Source: Codonopsis lanceolata (taxonomy: Eukaryota > Streptophyta > Magnoliopsida > Asterales > Campanulaceae). Taken from it: DNA of 64,000 nt. The notes beneath the pieces were generated by a model, which did no database searches, had not been told where the DNA came from, and saw only the letters and a list, made by a program, of their open reading frames with translations. The translations under genes and the position numbers were made by a program. Where the stretch lies: the NCBI GenBank assembly GCA_013146195.2, contig CM028377.1, positions 160,840,302 to 160,904,301 of the forward strand, written 5' to 3'. Each line of letters begins with the position of its first letter. Position 1 is the first letter of the stretch. This document shows, one piece after another, positions 22,458-34,900 of the stretch.

Positions 22458-24207
22458 TGTTCCACTGACTTCAAGAAGATCCCAAGGTCGGCCGGAGACA
22501 AATAACAAGTAGCACCATGACATGCATGTCAACATAGCAACTATGGGCCATGAATGTTATTTCTAAAGCAATGTGCTTCAACCAGATAATTAATCTTCGG
22601 TCTGCAGCAGCCGCACATCAGCATTTAGGACTAAACTTCCACATTGCAATTCAATATAAAGCATAATATAAACCAAGTCATCGGGCCAAGAACTCAACAT
22701 TACACTAAGTCTAAGACTTTAGTCTAACAACTCAACTGCTAAAAACATGCCTGAGAGAATTGTGCCATACTTTAACTAGCAATGTAACATGCCAAATTCA
22801 CCAATCATTTACCGCGATCGATTGCTGCTTCCGGCTCATTAACAGGGTACTAACAAGAAAGTACATATAGAAGAGCAATAACTTCAATATAAGATTGTTA
22901 CCCATTCATCACCAAGCCGACCACTGTCAAAAGAATAACAGTCAACAACATTTACAATCATTACAAATCACGATAAGTTTGCTATTCCCCAACATGTTTA
23001 CATAACTTCATCTTTCCCAAACGGCCTTAAAAGAAAACAACTATCTAAGTAGCAACCTTGCCAAAAGAATACTTTTGTCAACGCACCTTTCGATTTACTT
23101 TGGATCCGCCGCAGCTCGGATCTAGGCCAACAAATAAAAGTAAGTCACAGAAGAAGTTACTAACCATAACTTCCTACCATGGCATAATGTTTAATAATGA
23201 TTTACATCATGCTCTATTCATATAATAACTTTATAAAATCATGTTATGGCATTCATGCTCAACATTAAATAAATATGTTATCATTATGAGCATAACATCT
23301 CACAAAAGAAATTCATGTCAAGGCATATTAGGCTTAACAATAATGATTTATACCTTTGGCATAATACAACATTTAAATAATACTCATGTGATAGCATTTA
23401 TGCTTAACAACCTTAATAATATGTTATCTATCAAGTATAACATTTATGAAACCAAAACAACGATCATATCATAATAAATTCACCAAGCACATTATTCACA
23501 TAGCACTTGTGAAACAATTCATATAAAAGGGATATGATACCATTACCAAATTCCTCAGCGCGTGATGTCACTCAAAAAGCTCGCGTGCAAAACTTAGCTT
23601 TATATTGCCCCTCGATATCCCTACGGTAGATATCGGCGTCCCAAGGACAGCGATCTCGCTCGAGTTCCATAGCTATCAAAGTCATGTGTATTACTACAAC
23701 TAAGATAAACTACTTCCCCACACGCCACCGATGGAGGGGTGTGTGCAAAACCGACACGGCGATCCATCGCGATCACGAATCTCACAATTCGTGAAGGCGA
23801 TGTATCGTCCACAAAGACTCAACCAGGCGACTCAGTTGGACTCAAAACCCAAGCACAAGTAATATATACTCATATGCTCAAAACAAGTAAGTCAACACTC
23901 TACCATCAAACTAGTCATGCATTTCATCCACAACTAGCATAAATATCACAACAGAGAATCATATAAGCTCTCATAATCAAGTGTGCTTCACACCCTTCAA
24001 AACTTCTTGGAGGCTCAACCTCCATGATTTCTACCCAAAATTCCGTAGGACTTAAGATTATAGTTCCTAGGATTCATACTAACCCAAAGGTTGACTCCGT
24101 TGAGTCCAATCTAAACTTTTCAAAAATTTAGGGAATAGAAGCATGGGCTTCAACATCCCCGTATGTTCATAACTATCGCCAATAACCATGTTCCCAATGA
24201 TCAATAA
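22458..24207 (-). repeat. Tekay E2 5' LTR (type C), distal part
   Basis: The minus-strand reading matches the second half of the Tekay LTRs (for example GATGACTTGGTTTATATTAT near 22665-22690). It ends ...GGAACA just before the primer site. It is separated from its other part (35484-36965) by insertion of element A, which duplicated AATAA (24203-24207 and 35484-35488). Rejoined length is about 3.2 kb. Its palindromic and CG-rich positions are eroded. Confidence 0.75.
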
Positions 24208-24734
24208 TGTAAAACCCTGATTTATGGCTTGCTTGTGATATGCATGGATTCATACATTTATAATCATCATAAATATGTTCATTTAGCTCCCGTTTATGTT
24301 TGGAGTCAATAGCATGTTCGTTGGCGTTGTTTGAGATGCACGTATGCATTTTTTTTTCTTTCGAGATGCGTTGAGTCTCGGGTTTGTGATTTATGTTGTA
24401 ATCACATGGATAATTGTTAGAAGGCATTCATAATATCATTTACATTCCTTGGGTGTTGGCTAGATGCTTGTTGCATCGTCGGTTTGGTTGCTAGTTTGAT
24501 TCTAGCGTTAACCCTTCTTCGAGTGACTTTTTCGGTTGTCCTTCGGGAGAGTTTCGCCTGAGTTCTTAGCCTTGTTTTGTTGAGGTTTGAGACTGGATTG
24601 TTTTGGTTATTGTTTGGAGGTTATTAAGTTGGATTGTAGACCATTTTTGGCTTGGAAGGACTCAAGGTTGCATACGGGAGAGTCCGGGATCGAGCAAGGA
24701 AGCAACAAAGGCCGGGAAAGAGAATACAGAAGGT

Positions 24735-24770
24735 GAGGCACCCGCCTCATTTTATCCATGCGCCCGCCTC
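24735..24770 (+). other. paired GC-rich dyads in Tekay A 5' LTR
   Basis: GAGGCA-CC-CGCCTC (24735-24748) is followed by ATGCGCCCGCCTC (24759-24770). In the 3' LTR the first dyad is perfect (GAGGCG-CC-CGCCTC, 32453-32466), so the CA here looks like a decayed CG. TTACGGGATTTTCTGCC follows, as in types B and C. Confidence 0.6.
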
Positions 24771-25743
24771 AAGTTCTGGGGCTGATTACGGGATTTTCTG
24801 CCTTTTACGCACTGCCTGAAGTTTACCCCCCCTAAACCCAATTTAAACCTAACCTAAACCCTCCTACTTAGCCTAAACTTGTCCTAAACATATATTAGTG
24901 ATTTTATAGGTTGATTAGTGAGTTAATTAGGAGATTTAATCCCCCACTTAAAATCAAAACATACGCACTCTTTCTTTGATCGGCCAAAAGCAGTCACGAC
25001 CTCCTTCTTCTTGCGATTTCTGCGAGCGCTCAAGGAGACCTAGGAGGAAGCTTGAGAGAAGGTGATTTCTAGGGTTTCGAAGGGCTTGAGCTTGGAATCC
25101 ATTTCTAGGATCTTCTTCCCCCTTTCAATCCGTGAGTTTGAAGAGAGAGAAGTGAGGAGAACGAATTCTTCTCTAGGTTAGGGTTTGACAGTTTGTGAGG
25201 CTGAAATTTGGGTAAGTTTCTACCTCTCTTCCTTTTCTTTTGAGCTCCATTGACCCTAGGGAAACAACCATTTGTGTTATGTGAGGTCAATGGAAGCAAT
25301 TGTTAGGGTTTGTAGAGAAGCATGAACCCTAGGTTTTCAAATTGATGACAGAGTTGATTGAACCTATGTGAGACCATGATTTATGTGAAATTCATGTTCT
25401 AATTAGTCTATTGAACTTGGTTATGTTGATTATCCATGAGTATTGAAGTTGATTTGGTAGAGATACTTGGAGGGTGTTTTGCCCTAATTTTGTTTTAGCT
25501 TGCAAAATTATTGATGTGAGCTTGATTACTATGTTTTACATGTTTAATAGAGTATATTAAACCATGTTGTATAATTTAATCATGAATTGGAAATTATGAT
25601 TGGTAAGGTGACTTGAATGAATTTATGCACAAGATGGCCAATTTGTTCTAAGTTGCATTGTTAAGTAATTTGTGGGGTTTATGTGAGTTCATTGAACATT
25701 GGGATTATGGTTTTGGCGATAGTTATGAACATATGGGGATGTT

Positions 25744-25914
25744 GAAGCCCATGCTTCTATTCCTTGAATTTTAGGAAAGTTTAGATTGGACTCAACGGAG
25801 TCAACCTTTGGGTTAGTGTGAATCCTAGGAACTATAATTTTAAGTCCTACGGAATTTTGGGTAGAATTCATGGAGGTCGAGCCTCCAAGAAGTTTTGAAG
25901 TGTGTGAAGCACAC
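25744..25914 (+). other. hairpin cluster 1 in Tekay A LTR
   Basis: In order: GAAGC-CCAT-GCTTC (25744-25757), GACTC-AACG-GAGTC (25789-25802), the constant TCCTACGGAATTTTG, GGAGG-TCGA-GCCTCC (25872-25886) and GTGTG-AAG-CACAC (25902-25914). All are perfect short stems in 170 bases. The 3' LTR repeats them near 33463-33632. The order is kept in type B. Confidence 0.55.
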
Positions 25915-26081
25915 TTGATTATGAGCTTATATGATTCTCTTTGTGATATTTATGCTAGTTGTGGATGAAAAGCATGACTAGTTTGATGGTAGAGTGTTTA
26001 CCTACTTGTTTTGAGCATATGAGTATATATTACTTGTGCTTGGGTTTTGAGTCGGTGAGTCGGTTTGTTGAGTTTTGGTGG

Positions 26082-26132
26082 GACGATACATCGTCTTCAC
26101 GAATTGTGAGATTCGTGATCGCGATGGATCGC
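26082..26132 (+). other. hairpin cluster 2 in Tekay A LTR
   Basis: Three dyads nearly end to end: GACGAT-AC-ATCGTC (26082-26095), CACGAAT-TGTGAG-ATTCGTG (26098-26117) and GCGAT-GG-ATCGC (26121-26132). The first reads GATGAT-AC-ATCATC in the type B LTR (39557-39570), a paired change in both arms. Confidence 0.55.
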
Positions 26133-27747
26133 CGTGCGCATTTGCACCCCCTCTATCGATGGCCACGGTGGGGAAGTAGTTTATCTTAGTTGTAGTAATA
26201 CACATGACTTTGATAACTATGGAACTCGGCGAGATCTGTCTCGGGGCGTCGATATCTGAGAGGGATATCGAGGGCACATAAAGGTTTTGCACGTGTTTTT
26301 GCGTTGTTTCAAGGCGACACGCGGAGGAAGAATTGGTAATGGTATCATATCCCTTTTATATGAATTGTCTCACAAGTACTTATGTGAATAAAGTGCTTGG
26401 TGGTTTGGATATGATATGATGGTTGATTTGGTTTCATAAATGTTATATTTTATAGATAACATGTTGTTTAAGGTTGTTAAGCATGAATGCTTAAACATGA
26501 AAATTATTTGAATGATGTATTATGCCAAAAGCATGGATTATTGATGTTAAGTTTATATGCCTTGACATGAATATTATGGGAAGGCTATGTTATAACAATA
26601 ACATGAATTACCGTTGTTAAGCTAATATGCTTTATCATGAATATTATTCGAATGTGGTATTATGCCGTAAGCATGAATTATTGTTGTTAAACTTATATGC
26701 CTTGACATGTAAATTATTGAAGGCTATGTTATACCAATAACAAGAATTATGATTGTTAAGCATAAAATGCCTTGACATGGATTTCAGTGAGATGTTATAC
26801 TATAATGATAACATGTTTTATTAATGTTGAGCATGGATGCCATAACATGATTTTATATAAGGTTATTTCATGACGATGGCATGATGTAATGTATGATTGA
26901 GCATTATGCCATGATAGGAAGTTACGGTGAGTAAGTTACTAAGTCTTTGTGACTTACTTTTATTTGTTGGTTCCCTAGTTTTCCTAGATCCGAGCCGCAC
27001 GGATCCAAGTAAATCAAGAAGATTGCGTTGACGGATTATTTTTGGCAAGGTTGCTACTTAGATAGCTTATTTGTTTTGGTGAGGTCGTTGGGAAAGATGA
27101 AGTTATGTAAACTTCATGTTGGGTAGCAAACCTAATTGTGATTTGTGATATTTGTAATTGTTGTTAGCCTATTCTTTTGGTAGCCGACAAGTAGTAGTCG
27201 TGCTTGATGTATAGTTATGGTTATATCTCCATATGTTTTCTTGTGTTAGTACTTATCATTATCGGTACTTATGTGGTTGGTAGCCGACTTGTGTTAGTCG
27301 CGCTTGGTAAACTTGGTGATCATGTTTTGATATGTTTTCATGATAGTAAAGTATTATGTTGGTACTCCCATGTGTTAGCCGTTGAGTTGTTAGACTAGAG
27401 TCTTAGACTTAGTGTAATGTTGGTTCCTACCGTAGCTTCGCCGATGACTTGGTTTATATTATGCTATATATTTGAATTGCATAACATGGAGTTTGTCCTA
27501 CGTGCCCAATGTTAAGACGCGAAGTCGAATTTTTGGACCGAGAGATTAATCATCTCTTTGGTTGTCTTTAGTTTGAGCTTGTTAGCTCTGGGCGCCACTG
27601 CTTTATTTCATTTAGCTTCCGCATGTGTTTTGAGTTGTTGTGTATCGCCGTTATGGCCCTACCCATTATTTGCTACTTGTTGTTGTTATTTGTCTTCCGC
27701 GCACGACCTTGGGATTTCGTCTTGGGATCCTGCCTGGCCGTCACGCT

Positions 27748-27758
27748 TGGTATCGAGC
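27748..27758 (+). other. primer binding site of Tekay A
   Basis: TGGTATCGAGC, two bases after the LTR end. It is one base short of the initiator tRNA-Met complement TGGTATCAGAGC seen at 38320-38331. The same shortened form occurs in element D at 59804. Confidence 0.65.
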
Positions 27759-28503
27759 TATGATTATAAATTTAGCTTTCAAGGGATAGGTTCCTTGGCT
27801 TTGGGGGTTGGTTTGTGTGATTTGTTATATCTTAACGCCGAGAGTTATAGTATGTTAAGATGTTTGAACTAGAATGGGTGTTAGCACTAGTAAGCCAATG
27901 TTGATAAGTATAAGGTGGTACTAGTATCCATGATTGGGAATCCACGAAGAATTGGTGCAAATATTATGAAATTTGTGATTCAAATTTTGGTGATGATCAC
28001 GGAAGTTAGCGATTAGAGTAGCGCACTTAGTACCGAATGAGACTAGGAAGACTCCATGAATTGTGAAAGAGTTAAGGATTAAGGATAAAATATTGGGCAT
28101 CTATTTTATTACAGCCTCATGGATTCGAGAGGTCAGGACTATACTCATGAGAAAAAGTTAAATATTAATGAACGCACCTCGGAGAGAGGACCCTGTGGAA
28201 TATTAAGGTTGATGATGTGGTTAGAGGCGCTTGGTACCTCCTCGAACTATGTAGGCAAACTCGTGACTAGTAAGCGAAAGTGATGCTTTTACCTAAAGTC
28301 ATAGATGAAGAGGTGATAAATTGTTGTATAAATTTCTTGCCGAGAAATGGGACACCAAGTGTAGGTGTTGGAGCAATATAGACAAGTGTTTAGTTTATGG
28401 TGGTGATCACATTAGAATGGATTGCCTTAAATTGAGGATTAATGACTCTAAGAGCGCTAATAAGCGCCTAGTGACCCTTAGTGAAATGGTTATGACGAGC
28501 TAG
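27759..28503 (+). pseudogene. gag remnant of Tekay A
   Basis: The leader (27759-27890) resembles that of other Tekay copies. Gag is nearly erased. Around 28030-28060 a phrase like HLVPNETRKTP corresponds to THLIPNEVKRTH in the intact gag. At about 28385-28430 CLVYGGDHIRMDC corresponds to a zinc knuckle with one Cys changed to Tyr. No frame is open for more than about 60 codons. Confidence 0.5.
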
Positions 28504-30540
28504 TGTTTGAGGTTGTATGCGTGCGTGTGGCCATTATGGAGTTTTGAGACCTACCTTGGATAGGAGGTAATTCATTATACGGATATTATGGTTGCTATAT
28601 CGCTATTATGAGTGCACGTTGTATCGGGAGCTCATATGCATTATACATACATGCATTGTGTGTGAGATTTAATTATTTTTGCTTTCCTCGATTTATGGAT
28701 ATTATTGAGGAGGATGTCCCTGCATGGGATTGGTTTACGGTTTTGGTTGAAATTTTGATTTGTCGGTAGACGATTAAAAAGAAAGTAATACTGCTTATGT
28801 AAGCCTATATGGATGGCGATGTTATACATATGTGAATATTGAATATGTGATAATGCTACTAGTGGTAAATACTAGTGGTGCGTTAAATTTGTATGCTCTA
28901 TGGAGATATGTGTAATTTTGTAAGTAAAATAATTATACGTTATTGTGTGATTTTTATGCGAGTAGGATACGCTTGAATCGCACGATTGATACTTGGTGGT
29001 TCTGAGATGGATTACGGTTATTACTAGCGAGTATACCGTTAAATCGCAACTAATAGGATGTCGTTGCCGCGCGAGAGTATTTCGTGTGTGTTTTGACGAA
29101 TACGAGATTTTGGACAAAGGTAATGAAAGACTTTACAGAGTTTTGACTGTTGTGATTACTAGAGTGAATGTTACCTCTTTACTCTGGAGTTACTACGGAA
29201 GTTTTGTTAGGCGAGTATAGTGAATATACGAACCTTGTTATTTGTTAGAGTTGTCCTTGTCTGGAAAATTATCACAAGGGAATTTTTATGCGTATGTCTT
29301 CTCGGTTTTGTGATATAAACATGTATGAATAGTTTAGAAATCTCATGTGCTATAATAGTTGTTTGATTGACCGATATGCATGGTTATGAGTTACATGAGT
29401 TTTATGCATTACATGAATCGTGGGAATTACATGGAGTATATGAGATGATGTATGATGATACTTGGTTATTTTATATCGTACTTGCATGATATACATGTGT
29501 ACATGCGACACTACTAATGATAGGAATTTTATCATTTCATTGATGATTAAAATTATGAGTAAAATATATTTGTGATTATGAAGTATAGACATAACTTGTA
29601 CCGGTGCGTGTATTATTTTAAAAGGAGAATTAATATATGATCTTTATGTGTGAGCATGCATGGTAGATGCATTTTGTTAAAAGAAAAGACATGGTTTATA
29701 AGAGTAATAAATATGTCTAACGGAAATAGTTGTATTTGAGCTTGAACATGCTTATATGCATTAGTAAGCAATGTAATTTGTTTAGAGTATTACATGATAA
29801 AATCTTGATTATTATTGTCGTATGAATATACCATGATTACACTGTTGCATGATTATGTGAGACTGTAGTAAAGGATGCTTAAGATTTTTCTCATAGCCCT
29901 TCGCATCCTTGCAACGAAAGCTTTTGAAATCCAATTTAGCCGGTACCCTAAATTGGTGATCAAAAGAGGTTCGTTGGTGGACTAGGATTTGGTAGTTAGT
30001 AGGTTAGAAATTGACTAAACCTCTTACCTGAAGAAAAAGAAAATAAATGGAATAAATTTTCACATGATGTTGTTATGTGCTCTTATGTGCATTGTCTATG
30101 ATTTGGAAGTTGCAAGTATGACTTGCATGATCCTGAATGTTAACTTACTTGTTTTAGAAGTGTGTTGTGGAACACTCTTCCTTAAATTGTGAATTGCTTT
30201 ATCGGCCATTTTTACCTCTCATGATTTAGAATTCTTGTATTTATATTTCATGTTGTAGCTCCGAAGCAAATAGTTTCGGGAGACTTATGTTTATAAAGTC
30301 CTTGAATACGCTCCGATGATATATTTGGAATTCGCATGCTTAATGAATTAGTCATGGAATTTGTGAGTGCTATGCGACTCAAGTATGAGTCAAGATATTT
30401 TCAACCTAAAGTGCTTGGTATCATGGTTATTGAAAATTTTCAAACTTGTGAATGTGGGGTTTTTGGTAGTCTGATTTTTGCCTACTTGGTTGGTTTTTAA
30501 GATAGTAGACTCGGAGATTGAGTCTAGGTTTATGGTTTGA
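28504..30540 (+). other. unassigned internal region of Tekay A in place of PR-RT-RH
   Basis: About 2 kb of AT-rich sequence without a usable ORF or any RT or RNase H motif. Part of it (28600-28900, with GGAGCTCATATGCATTATACA) resembles 60990-61200 in element D. It is therefore shared by two elements of the group and is not simply random decay. A fragment near 30540-30620 (FAMNQDGILTF-like) marks re-entry into the pol spacer before integrase. Confidence 0.5.
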
Positions 30541-30561
30541 GTGAGAATAAGGAGCACGAGT

Positions 30562-31942
30562 TCGCGATGAACCAAGATGGGATTTTGACTTTCAAGGGTA
30601 GAGTTTGTGTTCCTTAGGTTGATGATGTCAAGCGACTTGTGTTGGATGAAGCTCACAAGGCAAAGTATACTATCCATCCGGGGAGTACGAAAATGTATAG
30701 AGAGTTGAAGAAACAATTTTGGTGGAATGGCATGAAGCGACAGATAGCGGATTATGTGTCGAGGTGTCTCACTGGCGGAACACCAAAGACCCCGGGTTGT
30801 TGCAGCCATTGGATATCCCTGAGTGGAAATGGGAACAAGTTACGATGGATTTTGTTTCGGGGTTTCCGCGTACACGTAGAAGTTTTGATGTTGTTTGGGT
30901 TGTTGTTGATCGGCTCACGAAGTCGGCTCATTTTATTCCGATTGCTATGACTTATTCTTTGAGTCAGTTAGCGGCATTGTATGTGCAGGAGATTGTTAGA
31001 TTGCATGGGGTTCCAGTTAGTATTGTTTCAGACCGGGATCCGAGATTTACATCGAGGTTTTGGTGGGCTTTGCAAGAAGCTATGGAGACCAAGTTGAATT
31101 TTAGCATAGCTTTTCACCCTCAGTCAGGCGGACAGTCCGAGAGAACGATGCAGATACTTGAGGATATGTTACGGGCTTGTACGATTGATTTTAAGGGAAG
31201 TTGGGATACACACCTTCCTTTGGCAGAGTTTGCGTACGACAATAGTTACCAATCGAGCATCGGGATGGCACCGTATGAGGCTCTTTATGGGAGGAAGTGT
31301 AGATCTCCTATTTGTTGGGATGAGGTTGGAGAAGCAAAATTATGGGGTTCAGAGATTGTTCCGCAGTCAGTTGAAAGTGTGAAATTAATTCGGGATAGAT
31401 TGCTCACCGCTCAAAGTCAACAGAAAAGCTATGCGGATAATAGAAGGAGAGATTTGGAATTTCAGGTTGGAGACTTTGTATTTCTTAAGGTATCGCCTAG
31501 AAGGGCTACCAAGAGATTTGGAAAGAAGGGGAAATTATCACCGAGGTTCGTTGGACCTTTTGAGATTTTGGAGCGAGTTGGAAGTTTGGCATACAGGGTG
31601 GCTTTACCGCCGTCTTTGTCGGAAATCCATAATGTATTTCATGTGTCTATGCTTCGGAAATATCTTAAGGATGATTCCCATGTTCTTGAGTATGAGGAGA
31701 TTACTTTTCAGCCGGACTTGTCTTATGTTGAGCAGCCGGTGAAGATACTTGACACCAAAGAGCAAGTTTTGAGGAGCAAGAGAATTCCATTGGTGAAAGT
31801 CCTTTGGAAGAATCATGAGATCGAGGAAGCAACTTGGGAGACCGAGTTGGAGATGCGAGAGAAGTATCCTCATTTGTTTGTTGACCACGGTAAGAATTTA
31901 AGGGCTAAATTCCTTAAAGTAGGGGAGAATGTAAAACCCTGA
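30562..31942 (+). pseudogene. Tekay A integrase with chromodomain-like C-terminus
   Basis: The reading begins MNQDGILTFKGRVCVP, then a stop, then DEAHKAKYTIHPGSTKMYRE. About 16 bases missing near 30775 remove the second CX2C of the HHCC zinc region and shift the frame. From about 30830 a long open frame of roughly 370 codons holds the DDE core (MDFVSGFP, VSDRDPRF, SERTMQ), the GKKGKLSPRFVGPFEI segment, NVFHVSMLRKYL and EEATWETELEMREKYPHLF. It ends VGENVKP with the stop inside the LTR. The catalytic core looks intact, but the zinc region is broken. It integrates element cDNA into the genome in intact relatives. Confidence 0.88.
31919..31929 (+). other. polypurine tract of Tekay A
   Basis: GTAGGGGAGAA lies directly before the LTR start at 31930. 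It is translated as part of the integrase tail VGEN, so coding sequence and priming site overlap. Confidence 0.75.
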
Positions 31943-34900
31943 TTTATGGCTTGCTTGTGATATGCATGGATTCATACATTTATAATCATCATAAATATGT
32001 TCATTTAGCTCCCGTATATGTTTGGAGTCAATAGCATGTTCGTTGACGTTGTTTGAGATGCACGTATGCATTTTTCTTTCGCGAGATGCGTTGAGTCTCG
32101 GGTTTGTGATTTATGTTGTAATCACATGGATAATTGTTAGAAGGCATTCATAATATCATTTACATGCCTTGGATGTTGGCTAGATGCTTGTTGCATCGTC
32201 GGTTTGGTTGCTAGTTTGATTCTAGCGTTAACCCTTCTTCGTTTGACCTTTTCGGTTGTCCTTCGGGAGAGTTTCGCCTGAGTTCTTAGCCTTGTTTTGT
32301 TGAGGTTTGAGACTGGATTGTTTTGGTTATTGTTTGGAGGTTATTAAGTTGGATTGTAGACCATTTTTGGCTTGGAAGGACTCGAGGTTGCATACGGGAG
32401 AGTCCGGGATCGAGCAAGGAAGCAGAAAGGCCTGAAAGAGAATGTGTAAGGTGAGGCGCCCGCCTCATTTTATCCATGCGCCCGCCTCAAGTTCTGGGGC
32501 TGATTACGGGATTTTCTGCCTTTTACGCACTGCCTGAAGTTTACCCCCCCTAAACCCAATTTAAACCTAACCTAAACCCTCCTACTTAGCCTAAACTTGT
32601 CCTAAACATATATTAGTGATTTTATAGGTTGATTAGTGAGTTAATTAGGAGATTTAAACCCCCACTTAAAATCAAAACATACGCACTCTTTCTTTCAATC
32701 GGCCAAAACAGAATACGACCTCTTCTTCTTGCGATTTCTGCGAGCGCTCAAGGAGACCTAGGAGGAAGCTTGAGAGAAGGTGATTTCTAGGGTTTCGAAG
32801 GGCTTGAGCTTGGAAGCCATTGCTAGGATCTTCTTCCCCCTTTCAATCCGTGAGTTTGAAGAGAGAGAAGTGAGGATAACGACTTCTTCTCTAGGTTCGG
32901 GTTTGACAGTTTGTGAGGCTGAAATTTGGGTAAGTTTCTACCTCTCTTCCTTTTCTTTTGAGCTCCATTGACCCTAGGGAAACAACCATTTGTGTTATGT
33001 GAGGTCAATGGAAGCAATTGTTAGGGTTTGTAGAGAAGCATGAACCCTAGGTTTTCAAATTGATGACAGAGTTGATTGAACCTATGTGAGACCATGATTT
33101 ATGTGAAATTCATGTTCTAATTAGTCTATTGAACTTGGTTATGTTGATTATCCATGAGTATTGAAGTTGATTTGATAGAGATACTTGGAGGGTGTTTTGC
33201 CCTAATTTTGTTTTAGCTTGCAAAATTATTGATGTGAGCTTGATTACTATGTTTTACATGTTTAATAGAGTATATTAAACCATGTTGTATAATTTAATCA
33301 TGAATTGGAAATTATGATTGGTAAGGTGACTTGAATGAATTTATGCACAAGATGGCCAATTTGTTCTAAGTTGCATTGTTAAGTAATTTGTGGGGTTTAT
33401 GTGAGTTCATTGAACATTGGGATTATGGTTTTGGCGATAGTTATGAACATATGGGGATGTTGAAGCCCATGCTTCTATTCCTTGAATTTTAGGAAAGTTT
33501 AGATTGGACTCAACGGAGTCAACCTTTGGGTTAGTGTGAATCCTAGGAACTATAATTTTAAGTCCTACGGAATTTTGGGTAGAATTCATGGAGGTCGAGC
33601 CTCCAAGAAGTTTTGAAGTGTGTGAAGCACACTTGATTATGAGAGCTTATATGATTCTCTGTTGTGATATTTATGCTAGTTGTGGATGAAAAGCATGACT
33701 AGTTTGATGGTAGAGTGTTTACCTACTTGTTTTGAGCATATGAGTATATATTACTTGTGCTTGGGTTTTGAGTCCAGCTGGAGTCGGTTTGTTGAGTTTT
33801 GGTGGGACGATACATCGTCTTCACGAATTGTGAGATTCGTGATCGCGATGGATCGCCGTGCCGGGTTTGCACACACCCCTCCATCGATGGCCACGGTGGG
33901 GAAGTAGTTTATCTTAGTTGTAGTAATACACATGACTTTGATAACTATGGAACTCGAGCGGAGACTGTCTCGGGGACGTCGATATCTACGAGAGGGATAT
34001 CGAGGGCACATAAAGGTTTTGCACGTGTTTTTGCAAGAGCGACACACGCGGAAGAATTGGTAATGGTATCATATCCCTTTTATATGAATTGTCTCACAAG
34101 TACTTATGTGAATAAAGTGCTTGGTGGTTTGGATATGATATGATGGTTGATTTGGTTTCATAAATGTTATACTTTATAGATAACATGTTGTTTAAGGTTG
34201 TTAAGCATGAATGCTTAAACATGAAAATTATTTGAATGATGTATTATGCCAAAAGCATGGATTATTGATGTTAAGTTTATATGCCTTGACATGAATATTA
34301 TGGGAAGGCTATGTTATAACAATAACATGAATTACTGTTGTTAAGCTAATATGCTTTATCATGAATATTATTCGAATGTGGTATTATGCCAGAAGCATGA
34401 ATTATTGTTGTTAAACTTATATGCCTTGACATGTAAATTATTGGAAGGCTATGTTATACCAATAACAAGAATTATGATTGTTAAGCATAAAATGCCTTGA
34501 CATGGATTTCAGTGAGATGTTATACTATAATGATAACATGTTTTATTAATGTTGAGCATGGATGCCATAACATGATTTTATATAAGGTTATTTCATGACG
34601 ATAGCATGATGTAATTTATGATTGAGCATTATGCCATGATAGGAAGTTACGGTTAGTAACTTACTAAGTCTTTGTGACTTACTTTTATTTGTTGGTTGTT
34701 TTCCCTAGATCCGAGCCGAGCGTACGGATCCAAGTAAATCAAGAAGATTGCGTTGACGAAGTATTATTTTTGGCAAGGTTGCTACTTAGATAGCTTATTT
34801 GTTTTTGGTGAGGTCGTTGGGAAAGATGAAGTTATGTAAACTTCATGTTGGGTAGCAAACCTAATTGTGATTTGTGATATTTGTAATTGTTGTTAGCCTA

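Larger units (their letters stand above)
24208..27745 (+). repeat. Tekay A 5' LTR
   Basis: It starts TGTAAAACCCTGATTTATGG and ends GGCCGTCACG (CACA in the other LTR). Length 3538 bases. Differences from the 3' LTR cluster at palindromic and CG-rich spots such as 26215-26260 and the last 20 bases. This could reflect methylation-driven mutation or consensus errors. Confidence 0.88.

Noticed and set aside
24208..27745. Recent gene conversion or editing in the 5' LTR of element A
   Set aside because: Clusters of small differences at palindromes and CG-rich spots could equally be sequencing or consensus errors, which cannot be separated without reads.
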